From the NCBI GenBank assembly GCA_015680685.1, contig MNCI01016519.1, positions 380,802 through 444,801 on the forward strand: a DNA stretch of 64,000 nt, given 5' to 3'. Positions 1 to 10,998 of this stretch are shown in pieces (within the stretch, counting starts at the first letter, position 1; every line of letters starts with the position of its first letter). Position numbers and translations under genes: made by a program. Under the pieces are notes generated by a model that was given only the letters and a program-made list of their open reading frames with translations, was not told where the DNA came from and did not search any database. This stretch comes from Gnetum montanum. Lineage: Eukaryota; Streptophyta; Gnetopsida; Gnetales; Gnetaceae.

Positions 1-489
1 ACTCAACTCTGGTGAAGACATGAACCAAACAGCTCGAATCAACCAACTTCACAAACTTGAAGAAATGCAACTACATGCTCTTGATAAACGAAATATTGTA
101 AAAAAAAGACAAATGAAAACTTTACATAATAAAAATCTCTTTAAAAATTCTTTTATGTAGGTGATAAAATCCTTCTTTACAACATGAGATTACATAAATT
201 TCCAAGAAAATTAACAACAAGATGGAAAGGTCCTTATTTAGTTGTCCAACTCCATGTGAATAGCAGTGTCTTGATATCACCTATTAATGATTCCTTCACT
301 ACATTCCTAGTCAATGGACAAAGGCTTAAGCTATATCATCAACATCACATTGAGGAACCTAGAGATGATGAACTAGTGGAGCTATGTGATCCAACTTATC
401 CCAGTAATGATGAATTACATCACAACAATCCATTAGAAGTCTTAGCTCTCAAACATACCCCTCAACAAGACTCTTATGTCATAGACTAA
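1..489 (+). pseudogene. E0: 3' end of Athila-like pol (integrase C-terminal region)
   Basis: This is the tail of a gypsy integrase that enters from outside the window. The first ~155 bases, in frame 2, read as the helical stretch before the C-terminal domain (RINQLHKLEEMQLHAL). A frameshift near 155-160 moves the reading to the frame of 184-489. There a VGDKILLYN motif, then RLHKFPRKLTTRWKGPYLV and FLVNGQRLKLYH, match the small SH3-like C-terminal domain typical of Athila-lineage integrases. The stop is at 487-489. The element lies on the + strand, opposite to E1 next door, so it belongs to an older element (E0) into which E1 inserted. It is a pseudogene because of the frameshift and because the catalytic core is outside the window. 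Confidence 0.8.
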
Positions 490-1959
490 GCTGATAAAGA
501 AAGTATTTATAGTCTACAACTTTTGCCTTGAAAAATGTAGAGGAAAATAGGATATTCTATTGTTAGTTGGGACTATAAAGAATTCAATTACATCATGTCT
601 ATAATGCAAGGGAGAAGGACAACTCCCCCTACCTTAAGATAGGCAGGTTTAAACCCAAAATCCAACTAACGATGAGCCTTATATTAATAAGTGTTTTACA
701 CATAATAAACCTCATTGTTTTTAAACAATATTCTTTTAGTACAATGTTCATAATTCAAGATGGCTAAATAGCTCAGTTTAAGGTAATGCTTATTAGTGTT
801 TGGTTTCTATTAATTGCTTGCTTGATTAAGTCACTAAGGTGGAAAGGATGTGTTGTATTGGACCTAGTTTCTCTAGTGGTAAGGCATCTACCAAGATCAA
901 TGTCATGTGAGTAACCCTTATAAAAGTGAATTTGGCTCCCACAATAACCTCATAATTGAAGGTAATCACATATTGAATTTCTTGCTAAAAAAACAAGAGC
1001 AAGAAAAGAAAACAAAATCAAAATATGACCCCATAAGAACCTTCAATCATAAGCCAAGTAACACTCCCACAAGAACCTTATAGTTGGGGCAATGCTCCAA
1101 GCTAACAACTTCAAGCATCCAATAAGAACCTCCTTCTATGAGAAAAGTGTTTAAGGGTCAAGCAGCTATTCCAAATCAAATAGAAATTCCACTACCTTAA
1201 AACTAAGGTATAACACTGGTAGTGATGAAATGACTCCTTCACACTTGGTATTTCAATGGGCATCTTTACTTCTAATCATTCCTCTTACTTTGTTATTTAG
1301 TTACCTTACTTTTGTTTCTTTGTACTTCTCAAATTATTGTTTTCTTTTTGCTTTTGTTTTTACCTCACATTTTACATTTTACTATTCCTCTTTCTCATTT
1401 TGTGAATCATCTTCCCATTTGCAATGTTTCCTTTGCTAATTAACCTAGGTACGATCCATACCTTAGCTTAATTAGGGAGGGTAATAACCAATTGATAAAG
1501 GATATGATAGTAGGGTATAACAACCTTGGAAGCTAAGCCAAGAACAAGTTAGGAAATGAGTTCGGTGTAAGTAATGCATCTCGGATCCTTAAATCATAGG
1601 AAAGGTTTAGACCTTGAGGTTACAAGACATTCTTACACCTAATGAAGCAAATCTTATGAGGTGATGTTAACCCCAATTAATCCTAGGTAGGGTTTTCCTA
1701 ACTGATTTATATGTGGACTAATATCCAAGAATAAGAATTTATTAATAAAAAATAGGAATAAGCACATATAAATAATCAATAGATAAAATTATAATAATAT
1801 CGATTGGTATCAATTGCGTCAATTTAGGGTGATTAGAATATATAAGTATCAATATAATATCAAAGCATTGATGTCTATAGACAAAATAAAAACATCCTAG
1901 TTTTTCCTTTATTGAGAGACATCACAATCTCAATGTTTCACTATAATAAAAATTACATA
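490..1959 (+). other. E0: noncoding stretch between pol and the env-like region
   Basis: AT-rich sequence without a supportable gene. A 69-codon hydrophobic reading frame at 1230-1439 has no family features and is probably chance. The last 200 bases contain degenerate words of the type atatcgat and tatcaat. These also fill the sequence right of E1 (42180-42540), supporting the idea that 1-1959 and 42121 onward were contiguous before E1 inserted. Confidence 0.5.
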
Positions 1960-1964
1960 TTATT
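1960..1964. repeat. Target-site duplication of E1, left copy (TTATT)
   Basis: TTATT directly precedes the TGATGAG start of the left LTR. The same five bases follow the CTCATCA end of the right LTR at 42116-42120. A perfect 5-bp duplication is the integration footprint of a gypsy element and fixes the outer limits of E1. Confidence 0.9.
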
Positions 1965-2880
1965 TGATGAGTGGCGAGGTACCCCTACACTCAACCATAC
2001 AAATACAAGCATTTCACGCACGATCCGGTCGAATTCCAAGGACTAAGTGCCTATGCGCCTTTGTCAAATAGGGATGGGTTGATTGATCGTTGTCTTCCCA
2101 AACTTACTTGTATGTCACGATTGTATGGTTAAGTAAGCTTTAGGCATATGATTTTTATAGCTTTTATGTTTTTATGTCTTGCTGCTAATAAGGAAGGAGA
2201 GAGAGAGATAACTAAGTAACTAATTTAACTTAACTACTGATTAACTAGGCTTTAAACTAATCTTAACACCAGAATCTATTCTCACTTGCCGTACACATCC
2301 TGAACCAACGCAACACTATTGGGATTACCAAACACTAATCGTTACTGGGTTACCAAGTGTTACACGCATGCTTGAAGTGATCGTACTGTGTGTGCTAATA
2401 ACATAAATGTAAAGTGCATAAAATAAAATAAAATAAATGCAGAAGAAAATAAAATAAAGGAACTGGGTAAGAAAACAAATCTCAAGTGCTGCAAGAATGA
2501 ATCCAAGAGCTCGTCTTTATTACTGTACATAAGGTGTGCTCAGGTACATAATGCTCGAATAAAGATCCGTCGACACTTAGACCTCCTATTGCGGGCACTT
2601 GGCTAGAGTTTCACTACTTGACTCCTAAAAGATTTCCTCTTCTGAATTCTTCTTCTAAATTCTTCTTCTTCTTCTTTTTTGACTTCCCTATTGTGTGCCT
2701 GGGCACTATATTTATAGGCTCGGGAGCAACTACTCTAATAATTACAAAAACTGCCACTTTAATTTTAGAGAAACTGCCCCTCTAATTTTAGAGAAACTAC
2801 TCTAATAATAACCACTCTAATTATTAGAGTAACCACCCTAATAATTACCACTCTCATTATTAGAGTAACCACTCTCATCA
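1965..2880 (-). repeat. E1 3' LTR
   Basis: 916-bp direct repeat of 41281-42115, reading TGATGAG...CTCATCA. In element orientation it starts at 2880. A TATA-type box (cctataaatata on the - strand, about 2707-2718) lies downstream of an AT-rich array at 2725-2880. The array consists of roughly 30-bp units containing ctctaattattagag, a near-palindrome. The copy at the right end has about 77 bp more of this array, so unit number differs between the two LTRs. Confidence 0.9.
2725..2880 (-). repeat. Palindrome-rich tandem array at the U3 edge of the E1 LTR
   Basis: Repeats of gagtaaccactctaat and ctctaattattagag with units of roughly 20-30 bp, each able to fold on itself. The array occupies the first ~155 nt of the LTR in element orientation, upstream of the TATA-type box. 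The right LTR has a longer version (about 41883-42115). Confidence 0.75.
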
Positions 2881-2889
2881 TACCCCCAC
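2881..2889 (-). other. E1 polypurine tract
   Basis: On the - strand the sequence cgtgggggta abuts the LTR start. E2 has the equivalent catgggggta directly before its 3' LTR (38965-38974). This G-rich primer for plus-strand DNA synthesis fixes which LTR is the 3' one and hence the orientation of E1. Confidence 0.8.
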
Positions 2890-2944
2890 GACTAAATGAA
2901 AAATCTTCCTCAAGTTCCTTACAAAATATTGGGAAGATATGGGA

Positions 2945-3245
2945 TTATTGACTAATTGACAACTGACGAATAACAAACTCAACGTGCCCAGTGGATAGAA
3001 CAATAAGCATATTACAACATTGTGGTGAAAACTTGTATATAAATGACATCCAAGCCTTTATTTGGCAACTTGTAGAAAAAGAGAGAGAAAGAAAATGAAG
3101 TGTGTTGCTGCCAATGCTAAGATTGTGCCTTCCATTATTTATCCATAGCCACGCCACCAGACTTTCCCCTTTTGTAAAATGCTCTAGTTCCGGTCCATCC
3201 TGAGTGCTTCCTAAAAGCACAGTCCATTATTTGTATGATCACCAT
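2945..3245 (-). pseudogene. E1: truncated remnant at the env-like ORF position
   Basis: On the - strand an ATG (3245-3243) directly follows a splice acceptor, exactly as the env-like ORF starts in E2 at 18029. What follows is only about 360 bp before the PPT, against several kilobases in E2, so the body of the env-like gene has been lost. A 91-codon frame at 3220-2945 overlaps it in another phase. I cannot relate its sequence to any family, and it may be chance. The ATG context supports the homology; the protein does not. Confidence 0.4.
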
Positions 3246-3464
3246 CTGCACACATAGCACAGTTACAAATGAGCAAGGATAGATAAACCACAATGCAGTT
3301 GATACCTTGCCTCAAGATGAAGCGCATTGGCTGAGTTGTGGTTATGGAAAAAACTAGTTTAAAGATTTATCACATGTGACTACCCAAGGTGTAGGGGTTA
3401 GGCAAATAGCAAAATGGAGAAAATTGAAAAATTTGTGCTAGGGCCCCCATGACTAAGAGTGAAC
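3246..3464 (-). other. E1: putative 5'-UTR intron ending at the env-like ATG
   Basis: On the - strand the donor GAAG|GTTCAC (exon ends at 3465) and the acceptor ctatgtgtgcag|ATG (AG at 3247-3246) delimit 219 nt. E2 has the same arrangement: AGAG|GTATGC and gattgcag|ATG, 210 nt (17819-18028). The bases after the donor are also alike (ctcttagtcatggggg versus ctctcagtcgtggggg). Conservation of both ends between two separately inserted elements supports a real intron that creates the env-like mRNA. Confidence 0.65.
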
Positions 3465-4985
3465 CTTCGACAGCTATAAGATGGAAAAATATGACAAATA
3501 AGAAAGATGGGAAAAAATAACAATGGCAATGCTAATAAAATGGATGTCATGGATGGGGATGAAACAAGAAATGATTGATTGCAAGAAATGTTTAAGGAAA
3601 AGAAGTTAACAATTGCACCAAAAAGGAATGCCAGTGGGTCCTCCCTAAAGCAAGCTCATGCCTTTTATGCCATATCAAACCCACAAACCAAAGAGTTCGT
3701 AGGCTCTAGGAATGTCATTTGGAAGTAAGAGTTAAAAACTTACCCACAAGAATTCACCAAAGAAAAACAATGCATCAACCCAAAAATAGACTAATGATAA
3801 AACTGACAATGAGGTGGGAAAATGGGGACAAAGATGGAGAGAAGAGAATGGAATGGAATCCCAAGAACAAGGTTTGTATAAAGTCCCTTGTGTATTTCAT
3901 GGTTAATGTGACTGAGTAGAACTCATCCCAAATCTAGACTCAAACAAACCACATCCAATGACTTCGCATCAACACACTTGACCAATCCATCCACCTGAAG
4001 CAACAAGAATGCTTCCACAAAGAGTCACCACCATTCCGAGGAGAGTGAGATGGAGAAGTAGGAAGCGAGAAAGGGCCTTAGTTAGAGGGAACCTTTAGGC
4101 ATGGATAATATATCTTTCTAGTTCCATAACTAGTGCTTGTAGCCCTTTTATTTGGTCTAAGGGATGTGCTTTGAATTTCCATGTTGTTGTTGTTTTTTTT
4201 TTTTTTTTGAATGGGAACCACACCATGCAATGACCCATGCATTTTTTTTTTATTTTTTTTTGCATTTTTTTTGTCTAAGGGGTGTGCTTTGAATTCTTAC
4301 TTTTTTCCTTTTTTTCCTTTTTTTTTTCTTTTTTGTGTGAGAACCACACCATGCAAAGACTTATTATTTTTATTAGCTCAGCTTGCCGATAATGGAGCAA
4401 TGTCAGAATGGTAAGGAAAACCCAAGAAGGAAACATTCAAGCACCCCAAGAGAATGGCCAACACAAACGCATCAAATCCCCTTGAAGTCACACCCTTTTC
4501 AATCCTTGAGTCCTTCCTTAGTTTGAGAAATGCCCAGTCACCAATTCATTGATAGTTCTATTATTTAAAGAAAGGGACTGTATAGTTCCAAGCCAAGAGA
4601 GACCATAGAAATTCATGGATGCATGGACGACATGGGCTCATTACTTGTTATATCAAAAGAACCATACCTTAATATCAGCATCATAATTCAAATGTAAAAA
4701 CCAAACATTAGCAATCAATATGATATAATTCAATCCACCATCATGAGCACTTATTGGATGACAGATAAAAGCAATCAAGTAAATAAAGAAATAGTAAAAA
4801 TATGAACAATGGTGTAAAACAAAAATAAGAAAAGTTGAAAGAATGTGTAAAACAAAAATCTATCAAACAAAAACATGTAAAACAAAAATTAAAAAAGAAT
4901 CGAGGGCCTCAATTGATCAGCAGAGGTAGCCATCTCCCCCATGACTGAGTTGAAAGGAGGAGATCCGAAATAATGAGCAGGGTCA
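3465..4985 (-). other. E1: spacer between integrase and env-like position
   Basis: No gene seen. On the - strand it aligns piecewise with the E2 spacer 15936-17300. Shared parts are the T-rich ttttgttttacac stretch (4790-4890), the phrase gtgtgacttcaaggggaatg, the repeated cattcaaagcacacccctta and catggtgtggttc blocks, and actagttatggaac. E1 lacks the part of the E2 spacer that carries the TATA box. The + strand reading frames at 3719-3919 and 4211-4414 are low-complexity or chance. Confidence 0.6.
4140..4360 (-). repeat. E1: spacer tandem repeat (about 110-bp unit)
   Basis: Two or more units made of catggtgtggttc, an A-rich stretch and gaattcaaagcacacccctta (on the + strand the reverse complements ggggtgtgctttgaatt and gaaccacaccatgc). 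The same unit is repeated in E2 at 16610-16830. Confidence 0.6.
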
Positions 4986-6405
4986 TCCCTTCTTAGAGGT
5001 ATTATGTGCACTGGCCATTCTAAGTTCATGGAAGGGTTTGGTCTATTGCACATTGACTAGTAATCTCTTATCACGGCTCTCAGGTTTGTATATAGTCATG
5101 GTCCCTAAAGGAAACATTTTATGAATAATGTAAGGTCCTTCCCACAATGTTTGAAATTTTGTGCATTGTGGCACATGTGTGGGGTTCCAGTAGAGGACCT
5201 TATATCCTGGTTGATACTTAACCTTTCAAATTTTCAAGTCATGACGTTGCTTGTTATATGCCTTGTGCAACTCATTTGACGATAGGGCAGCTGATCGATT
5301 TTCATCTAGCACATTTAAAGTTGCCAACTTTTTTTTGTGCTAGATCAAGGTGGAGGTGGAGGTCACGATCCATGGATAGTGTACAGAGCTTGGTTTGAAT
5401 CAGAAGCTTTGGAAGTTTTCCGTACACTAACTCATAGGGATAGTAGCCTATAGGAAGTTTCCAAGTGGAGCGGTATGCCCAAAAAGCATCATTTAGTTTA
5501 GTGCTCCAATCTCGCCTATACTTGCTAATTATCCTTGTCAATATTTTAGTGATCTCCCTGTTAATGACCTCGACTTTTCCATTAGCTTGGGGGTGATAAG
5601 GTGTAGTCAATTTATGTTCAACCCCTAAGCATTGCATTAACTTCCAAAAAATTGCACCTATGAAGTGTGTTCCATTATTCGAGATAAGTGAACATGGCAC
5701 ACAAAACCTATTTACGATTTGTTGTTACACAAATCGTGCAGGTTAAGATGATGTGCAGTCTGTAACAGCAGCTGCTTCAACCCATTTCATTAGATAGTCT
5801 ACAGCAACAATGATGTAAGCTTTTCCATTGGACATTAGTGTAATGGACCCCATAAAGTCTATTCCCCATATGTCAAAGGGTTCTAAAGGTTGAATCCATT
5901 CTTGTGGATCCTCCATTCTAGTAATCATTCCCCCATCATGTTGACAATGCGCGCAAGATTGGACAAATTGATGGGCATCCTAAAATAATGTTGGCCAGTA
6001 ATATCCTGCAAGAGGGATCTTAATAGCCATCCATCTCCCTACATAGTGACCCCCACAAGGGCCGTCATGAGCATCTTGGAGAACTCTTAGTTGGTCCACC
6101 TCGGGCACGCACCATCGAACCAAGCCATCAGGACACACTTTGTAAAGTTGTCTGTTGATCTCCATGAAGTACTTGGCTCTGTGAAGAAACTGTTGTTTCT
6201 TCCTAAGGTCTAGCTCCTGTGGTGTTTGTTGGGTAAGGAGATAGGTGAGAATGTTACTATACCAATTCGTCTCCATGGGTTGGTTATTCACTACACTGGC
6301 AAAGAGGGCTTCATCAAGAAAATGATAGAACATTACATATTCATCCTCTTTGCTATCCCAATGCAACCAAGATAAATGATCTGCAACCACGTTCTTGGTG
6401 CCCTT
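4986..6405 (-). pseudogene. E1 integrase
   Basis: Integrase inserts the cDNA into chromosomes. In order on the - strand there is a zinc-binding HHCC region (DAHDGPCGGHYVG, then a CAHCQ pair near 5945), the core with WGIDFMGSI, then SNNGTHF where the second catalytic Asp is expected, and NGKVEVINREI carrying the catalytic Glu. The C-terminal domain follows (KVLYWNPTHVPQC, LWEGPYII) to about 4990. Reading is in one phase from 6390 to 5302, with stops near 5975, 5930-5935, 5742 and 5700. The second catalytic Asp is replaced by Asn, as in E2. Nonfunctional on this evidence. Confidence 0.85.
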
Positions 6406-7615
6406 TCAATCGATCATCATTAGATCGAACTCCTGTAGGATTACCAGCCATCGTATAATACGAGGGCTAACCATTGCCTTGTTCATGAGGAACCGAATTG
6501 CACTATGATCCATATGGATGAACACTTTGTAACCTAACACATAGTGCCTAAAGTTATCCAGTGCAAACACTACAACCATTAATTCTTTTTCTGTAGTTGT
6601 GTAGTTAAGTTGTGCACCCGCGATACTCCTACTTGCATAGTGGATGTAGTAAGGACGTTTTTGGTCATCTAACTGTGTAAGTACGGCTCCTGAGGCATAA
6701 TTGGACATGTCAATCATTATATGGAATAGTCTAGACTAGTCAAGGGCTTGTAGAATGGGAGTTTCTACAAGATTTTATTTCAGAGTTTGGAATGCTCGTT
6801 CACATTCCCTAGTCCATTCGAATGGTGTGTCCTTCTTCGTTAGCTCTACCGATGGTTTGGCAATTTTGGAGAAGTTCTCAATGAATCTCCTATAGTAGCT
6901 AATATATCCAATGAATGACTGAATGTCTTTGACAGTTTCTGGTTGATGGGTGATTCCTTGGATGAACCTAACTTTATTTGGGTCTACCTCTATTCCTGAA
7001 TGTGAAATCTTATGCCCCAAGTACTATGCCTTCTTGGACCATCAAATGGCTTTTCTACCAGTTGAGCCTTAAGTTAGTTTCTACACATCTTTTCAGCACT
7101 TTCTCTAATCGGTCCAAGGCTTGATCAAAGCTTGTTCCATAAGTGAAGAAGTCGTCCATAAAGACTTCCACTCCATTTCCTATCTACTATTGGAATATGC
7201 TTAGAACCAGGTGTTGAAAAGTGGCAAGAGCATTGCACAAGCCAAACAACATTTGTTTATATGTAAGCATTCCCCAAGGACTAGTGAACATTTTCTTGGC
7301 TTGATCTTATGGGGCTATCTATATTTAGTTGTATCCATTATAGCCATCCAAAAAACTATAATAGTGATGCCCTGCTACGGTGTCTAAGACTTGATCAACG
7401 AATGGCAACAGAAAGTGATCCTTAAATGTTGCCATGCTCAGCAACCTAAAATCTATACACACCCTCCATTTACCTCCCTTTTTAGGCACGATCACCAGAG
7501 GACTAACCCATTCGCTATTAGCAATGGGATATATGAACCAAGCCTTAAGAAGCTGTTCTATGTCTTCTTTTACTATTTGCTTCAATTTTGGGTTTAATCG
7601 CCTTTGCGGTTGTTT
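6406..7615 (-). pseudogene. E1 reverse transcriptase and RNase H
   Basis: The RT starts around 7600 with KQIVKEDIEQLLK. It continues WVSPLVIVPKKGGKWRVCID and the catalytic FMDDF box (coded near 7150-7170), then the connection region (GHKISHSGIEVDP, HQPETVKDIQSFIGY) at 7020-6775. RNase H follows at 6717-6406, with the DMSNYASGAVL start and ATTEKELM-type motif (TTTEKELMVVVFALDNFRHY). The phase changes once between 7325 and 7020, so the polyprotein is broken by a frameshift as well as by stops. The catalytic Asp pair of the RT is still visible. Confidence 0.87.
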
Positions 7616-8030
7616 TCAAGGTTTCATGGAGGGGTCAGTGTAAATCCTATGCTGGCATATCCTAGGATCTATTCTAGTTAACTCGGGGTATGACCAGGCA
7701 AAGGCTTTTGACCACTTATTTATCACTTTCAGTAGTCTTTCTTTTTGTTTGGGAACAAGTCTTACATTAATGATCACTGGTTTTCCATTTTCGAGGGTCA
7801 TATACTCTAGACTAGTGGGCAATGGTTTCAAACCTAGGGGCTCTTATTTAAATCTCTCAGGAATTTCCAACTTCCCCTAGTTGATGTTTTCAAGGTTAAG
7901 GCTTGGAAGTTGGCAACGAACTTGCTCTAGTGCATCTATGCTTTCAATGTAAGCACTAGTTATCCCCTCAATTAGTTCCATGCATGTTAGTGAGTTGCTC
8001 TCTTGATCAGCCATCAACCACTGGGTGTCT
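7616..8030 (-). pseudogene. E1 protease-RT linker
   Basis: Polyprotein segment in the same phase as the RT start. It includes LPTSLEYMTLENGKPVIINV and FAWSYPELTRIDPRICQHRIY just before the RT; FAWSY and PRI..H are conserved in gypsy polyproteins immediately upstream of RT. Stops occur between 7831 and 8030. It encodes no separate enzyme. Confidence 0.7.
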
Positions 8031-8035
8031 TCTTG

Positions 8036-8870
8036 TCATGTGGCTGCTGCATATAGGCACTTTTGTATATTAATGTCTTGTGCACACCGATTGCATGCAG
8101 GCAATGCTAAACTTTGCATAACCCATGATCTCTGCACACAATTACACCTTGTGTCACTGTATACGATGCATGTAACTTTCTTCTTCTCAATCTTTGCAAA
8201 AGTGTTCTTCTTAGATATTTCTAGGGAAAGATCACGGATTCCTAGGCATGCATCTATAGTACTTAGCCATGCTCTTCCCATTATTATTGGGAAGTTCCCT
8301 TTACCGTTGTTCACTTGTATTACTAGGAAATCAGCTAGATACGACCACCCACACATAGTGGTAACGATGTCCTCCACCAGTCCCAATGGAGCAGTAATGG
8401 ACTGGTCAGCCAGCTCTAGTCGAATATTACTCTTCCTTAATGGAAGCAGGTTCCAGGATTTGTACATCTCTTGTCATATTAAGTTGACTCCGGAACCTAA
8501 GTCTAGAATACCTTTATACGGTTCATTCCCAACAACTTGGTGATAGATTAGAGGGCTTCCAAGATTAGAGAATTTCCTGGGAAGGTGGCCCACCTTAATC
8601 CAATCAATAACGGCATGTGTTAACATAACCGTATGCGTTGAGCTCGATGTTTGGTTTGAAGGAAGCCCTAAAGCCTTAATTGATGTGGAGGCACTCAAAA
8701 GTTCAACCGCTTGTGGTTGTGAGGGCTTGGTTGGACTGTTGGTTATGAAGAAAGATCTTCTCTTCATATGGTTGTTAGAACCAGCCATGGATTGAAGATT
8801 CACAACCCTCGTAGCATTGCGTTGTTGCGGTTGAGTGGGGAGTTCCCCTTGCATCATTGGAGCGGGCGAT
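8036..8870 (-). pseudogene. E1 aspartic protease with downstream Cys cluster
   Basis: The retropepsin active-site segment is GILDLGSGVNLI (about 8510-8474), where D-L-G is the catalytic triad as in Athila proteases (DLGA/S). The flap and C-terminal strands follow (KSNIRLELADQSITAPLGL, IIMGRAWLSTIDACL). Downstream lies CNCVQ, twelve residues later ACNRC, giving C-x-C-x14-C-x2-C at about 8155-8090. The same spacing occurs in E2. Residues before the protease form a Gln/Asn/Ser-rich linker. One stop sits between 8474 and 8467. Confidence 0.82.
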
Positions 8871-9932
8871 AATGGAGCTATCGGTGTGAGAGTTGCAAAT
8901 GGATTTGAAGGGTGGTATGTCTATGGGTTATCTCTCCTAGGAGAAGGAGTCCTATAATAATCCTAAGTTTGATAGTGATGTTGTGGTGCCACGTGACCAA
9001 CAAAGTCACGTGGAGAGATTGGCTACTGCACGTAGTAGCCATATGGGTCCGATTGCCGAGAGGGGTATTGTTATCTTGGTGGTGGCATCCCCCATAACTG
9101 TGGGTATTGCCACTATTGGTGTTGCTCAATAGGTTGTGATGGAGTTCCACTTGGATAATACGTTGAAGGTTGGTGGAACTGCCTTAGGTTACATTGGGAA
9201 TAAGGTAACCGTCAGGATGCTTGTCATTTGTTAAGTCATTGGTTGAGTGCATGCACCCTAGACTCTTGTAAATGTGAGATCACTGAGCAACATCCCTTAG
9301 GATGGTCGTATTGGCATATCTCACATCCACAATCACTATCCATTTCTGAATCCACAACCTCTTCGGTGATGGCCATTTTGCCCTTACCTTTGTTACGTGC
9401 ATTGTCCACTTCTCTCTTTTTCTTTTTGTTATAGTCACTACCTCGCTCCCTAGACTCCTCTACAATTTTAAGAACAGATTCAAATCTACTATCTAGGGAG
9501 TCCCACATTTGGTCTACCTTTGCCAACACTTCTATTGTTAATTTTTGGAGCGGCAAATTTTTCCTATTCACCATCTCTTCGAGTGCTGACTCTTCCTCCT
9601 CTTTACAGAATCTCACTCCCCTTTTTCAGAGGGAAAGATCTCAGTTGTATTCTTCTGCACTTTCTCTCTTACGTAGCTCCCCTTCTTCCTTGGCTACTTG
9701 CTCTAGCAATCTATGAACCTGATGAGACCTAAGCTCTGATAATCTCCCTTGGGCATACATTCCAAGGGTTCTCTTTGTTTCATACCTAAGTCCATCCATG
9801 AGATGGCGCAATTCATCCCACTGCGAATAACCATGGCTAGGACAACGATGTAACAGTGCGTAATAGCGGCCCATGGCAACCTCCAAAGGTTCATGATTTC
9901 CTTTCTTCCATCCTTGGATTTGTTTTCACGGG
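8871..9932 (-). pseudogene. E1 gag, 3' part (capsid end, zinc knuckle, P/Q-rich linker)
   Basis: Gag coats the RNA in the virus-like particle. Directly after the E2 insertion point the frame continues with GNHEPLEVAMGRYYALL and HRCPSHGYSQW, the classic ERYKDLLRRCPHHG-type capsid segment of Athila gag. A charged linker follows, then CEICQYDHPKGCC, a CX2CX3HX4C zinc knuckle (about 9300-9260). The last part (9230-8871) is low in complexity and has several stops. The other half of this gene is at 39896-41010, so gag is interrupted by 29,963 bp. Confidence 0.82.
9928..9932. repeat. Target-site duplication of E2, left copy (ACGGG)
   Basis: ACGGG precedes the TGATGAAG start of the E2 5' LTR. GCAGG follows the 3' LTR at 39896-39900. 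Two of five positions differ, both A/G transitions, as expected for an old duplication. Confidence 0.6.
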
Positions 9933-10853
9933 TGATGAAGTGTCAAAAAGTCAATGCGTCGACTGGGCCGCGTATATGCGACCGTGTCGACGCGGGCCCA
10001 TCGACGTAGCCACCCTACATCGACATGGCCCTATTTACGCAGCCACCCTTCTCGGCCTATAAATATGAGGGCCTTCCACCTCATTTAGGCATCTTTTGAG
10101 TAGTTGTAGCGAAGCTCTTGCAGTTTGTTCCTGTAACAGATAGAATATTTTCCAAGTGCTCGCAGCAGGTGTACGAAAAGTGATCGGATCTTTATTCGAG
10201 CGTTGATGTATCTGAGCCCATTGGCGTGACGGCAATAAAAACGAACTGTTTAAGCATACCTTGCAGCATTTGGACTTAGTTATTTCATGCATTTAATAGT
10301 TTAATATGTTTATGCTTTATTAATTACTTGTTTATGCTTTATTAGTTACTTGTTGATTATTTAAGTTTTCATTATTATAATTTCAATTGTTATTGTTCAT
10401 TCGTAGTTCGTTAAAGGCATAAGTATGACCATCTCGAACATAATCCAAATGCTTGGTAAGCCCAGTGACGCTTAACATCCAGTGACCCAGAAGTGTTAGG
10501 AGATGCTCAGAACGTGCTCAGAAGATGGGACTAGATACTTATGTTAGGAATAGTTAAGATTTAGATTAAGATAATTTTAAATTAATTAATATTCTATCCT
10601 TCTTTTCCAAAATGATTAGTCGCCAAAAAGATAATTAAAAAAATATAAAAATGATTAGCCTTAGTCTCACTTAACCAACGTAAACAGAGCTTCACAAGTG
10701 AGATTAGGATGACAATGACCATTCTAACCCAAGGTTTCACTGGTTAAAAGTCTGGTATATGTTAAGTGCTTACAGTCTACGGATTTCGACAGAGTCGCGC
10801 GTGAACGCTCATGATTCGTATGGTTGGGTGTAGGGATACCTAGCCACTAATCA
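9933..10853 (+). repeat. E2 5' LTR
   Basis: 921 bp, matching 38975-39895 along its length. U3 contains a GC-rich region with repeated tcgacg and gggccc words. A TATA box (tataaatat, 10058-10066) follows, then a pyrimidine-rich start region. It ends ccactaatca, directly followed by the PBS. By eye the first ~110 bp of the two LTRs differ at about ten positions, mostly transitions. Confidence 0.92.
10058..10066 (+). promoter_or_regulatory. E2 5' LTR TATA box
   Basis: cctataaatatgag in U3; the 3' LTR keeps the same sequence at 39100-39108. Transcription would start about 30 bp downstream. Confidence 0.7.
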
Positions 10854-10854
10854 T

Positions 10855-10872
10855 TGGCGCTGTTGTCGAGGA
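10855..10872 (+). other. E2 primer-binding site (tRNA-Asp type)
   Basis: TGGCGCTGTTGTCGAGGA, one base after the LTR, matches the tRNA-Asp complement used by Athila-type elements (TGGCGCCGTTGCCGGGGA) at 15 of 18 positions; all three differences are transitions. The reference PBS is from general knowledge of the lineage. Confidence 0.8.
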
Positions 10873-10998
10873 CTGTTAGTCTTACATGCGTCATCTGACT
10901 TTAGTGAAATTATCATTTAAGTTGTTGGAATGGACCCAGGGTAGAAATATTTACTCACACTAGGTGAACTTCAGTTAATCATAAGGTACACCGATTAT

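Noticed and set aside
1965-2880. Solo LTR unrelated to 41281-42115
   Set aside because: The two copies share a perfect TTATT duplication, PBS and PPT lie on the expected sides, and the - strand genes between them are continuous once E2 is removed.
3719-4414. LINE-like ORF1 on the + strand in the E1 3' region
   Set aside because: The region aligns on the - strand with the E2 pol-env spacer, so the + strand frames are chance.
8025-8543. 172-codon + strand ORF
   Set aside because: Shadow of the E1 protease region on the - strand, whose motifs are clear.
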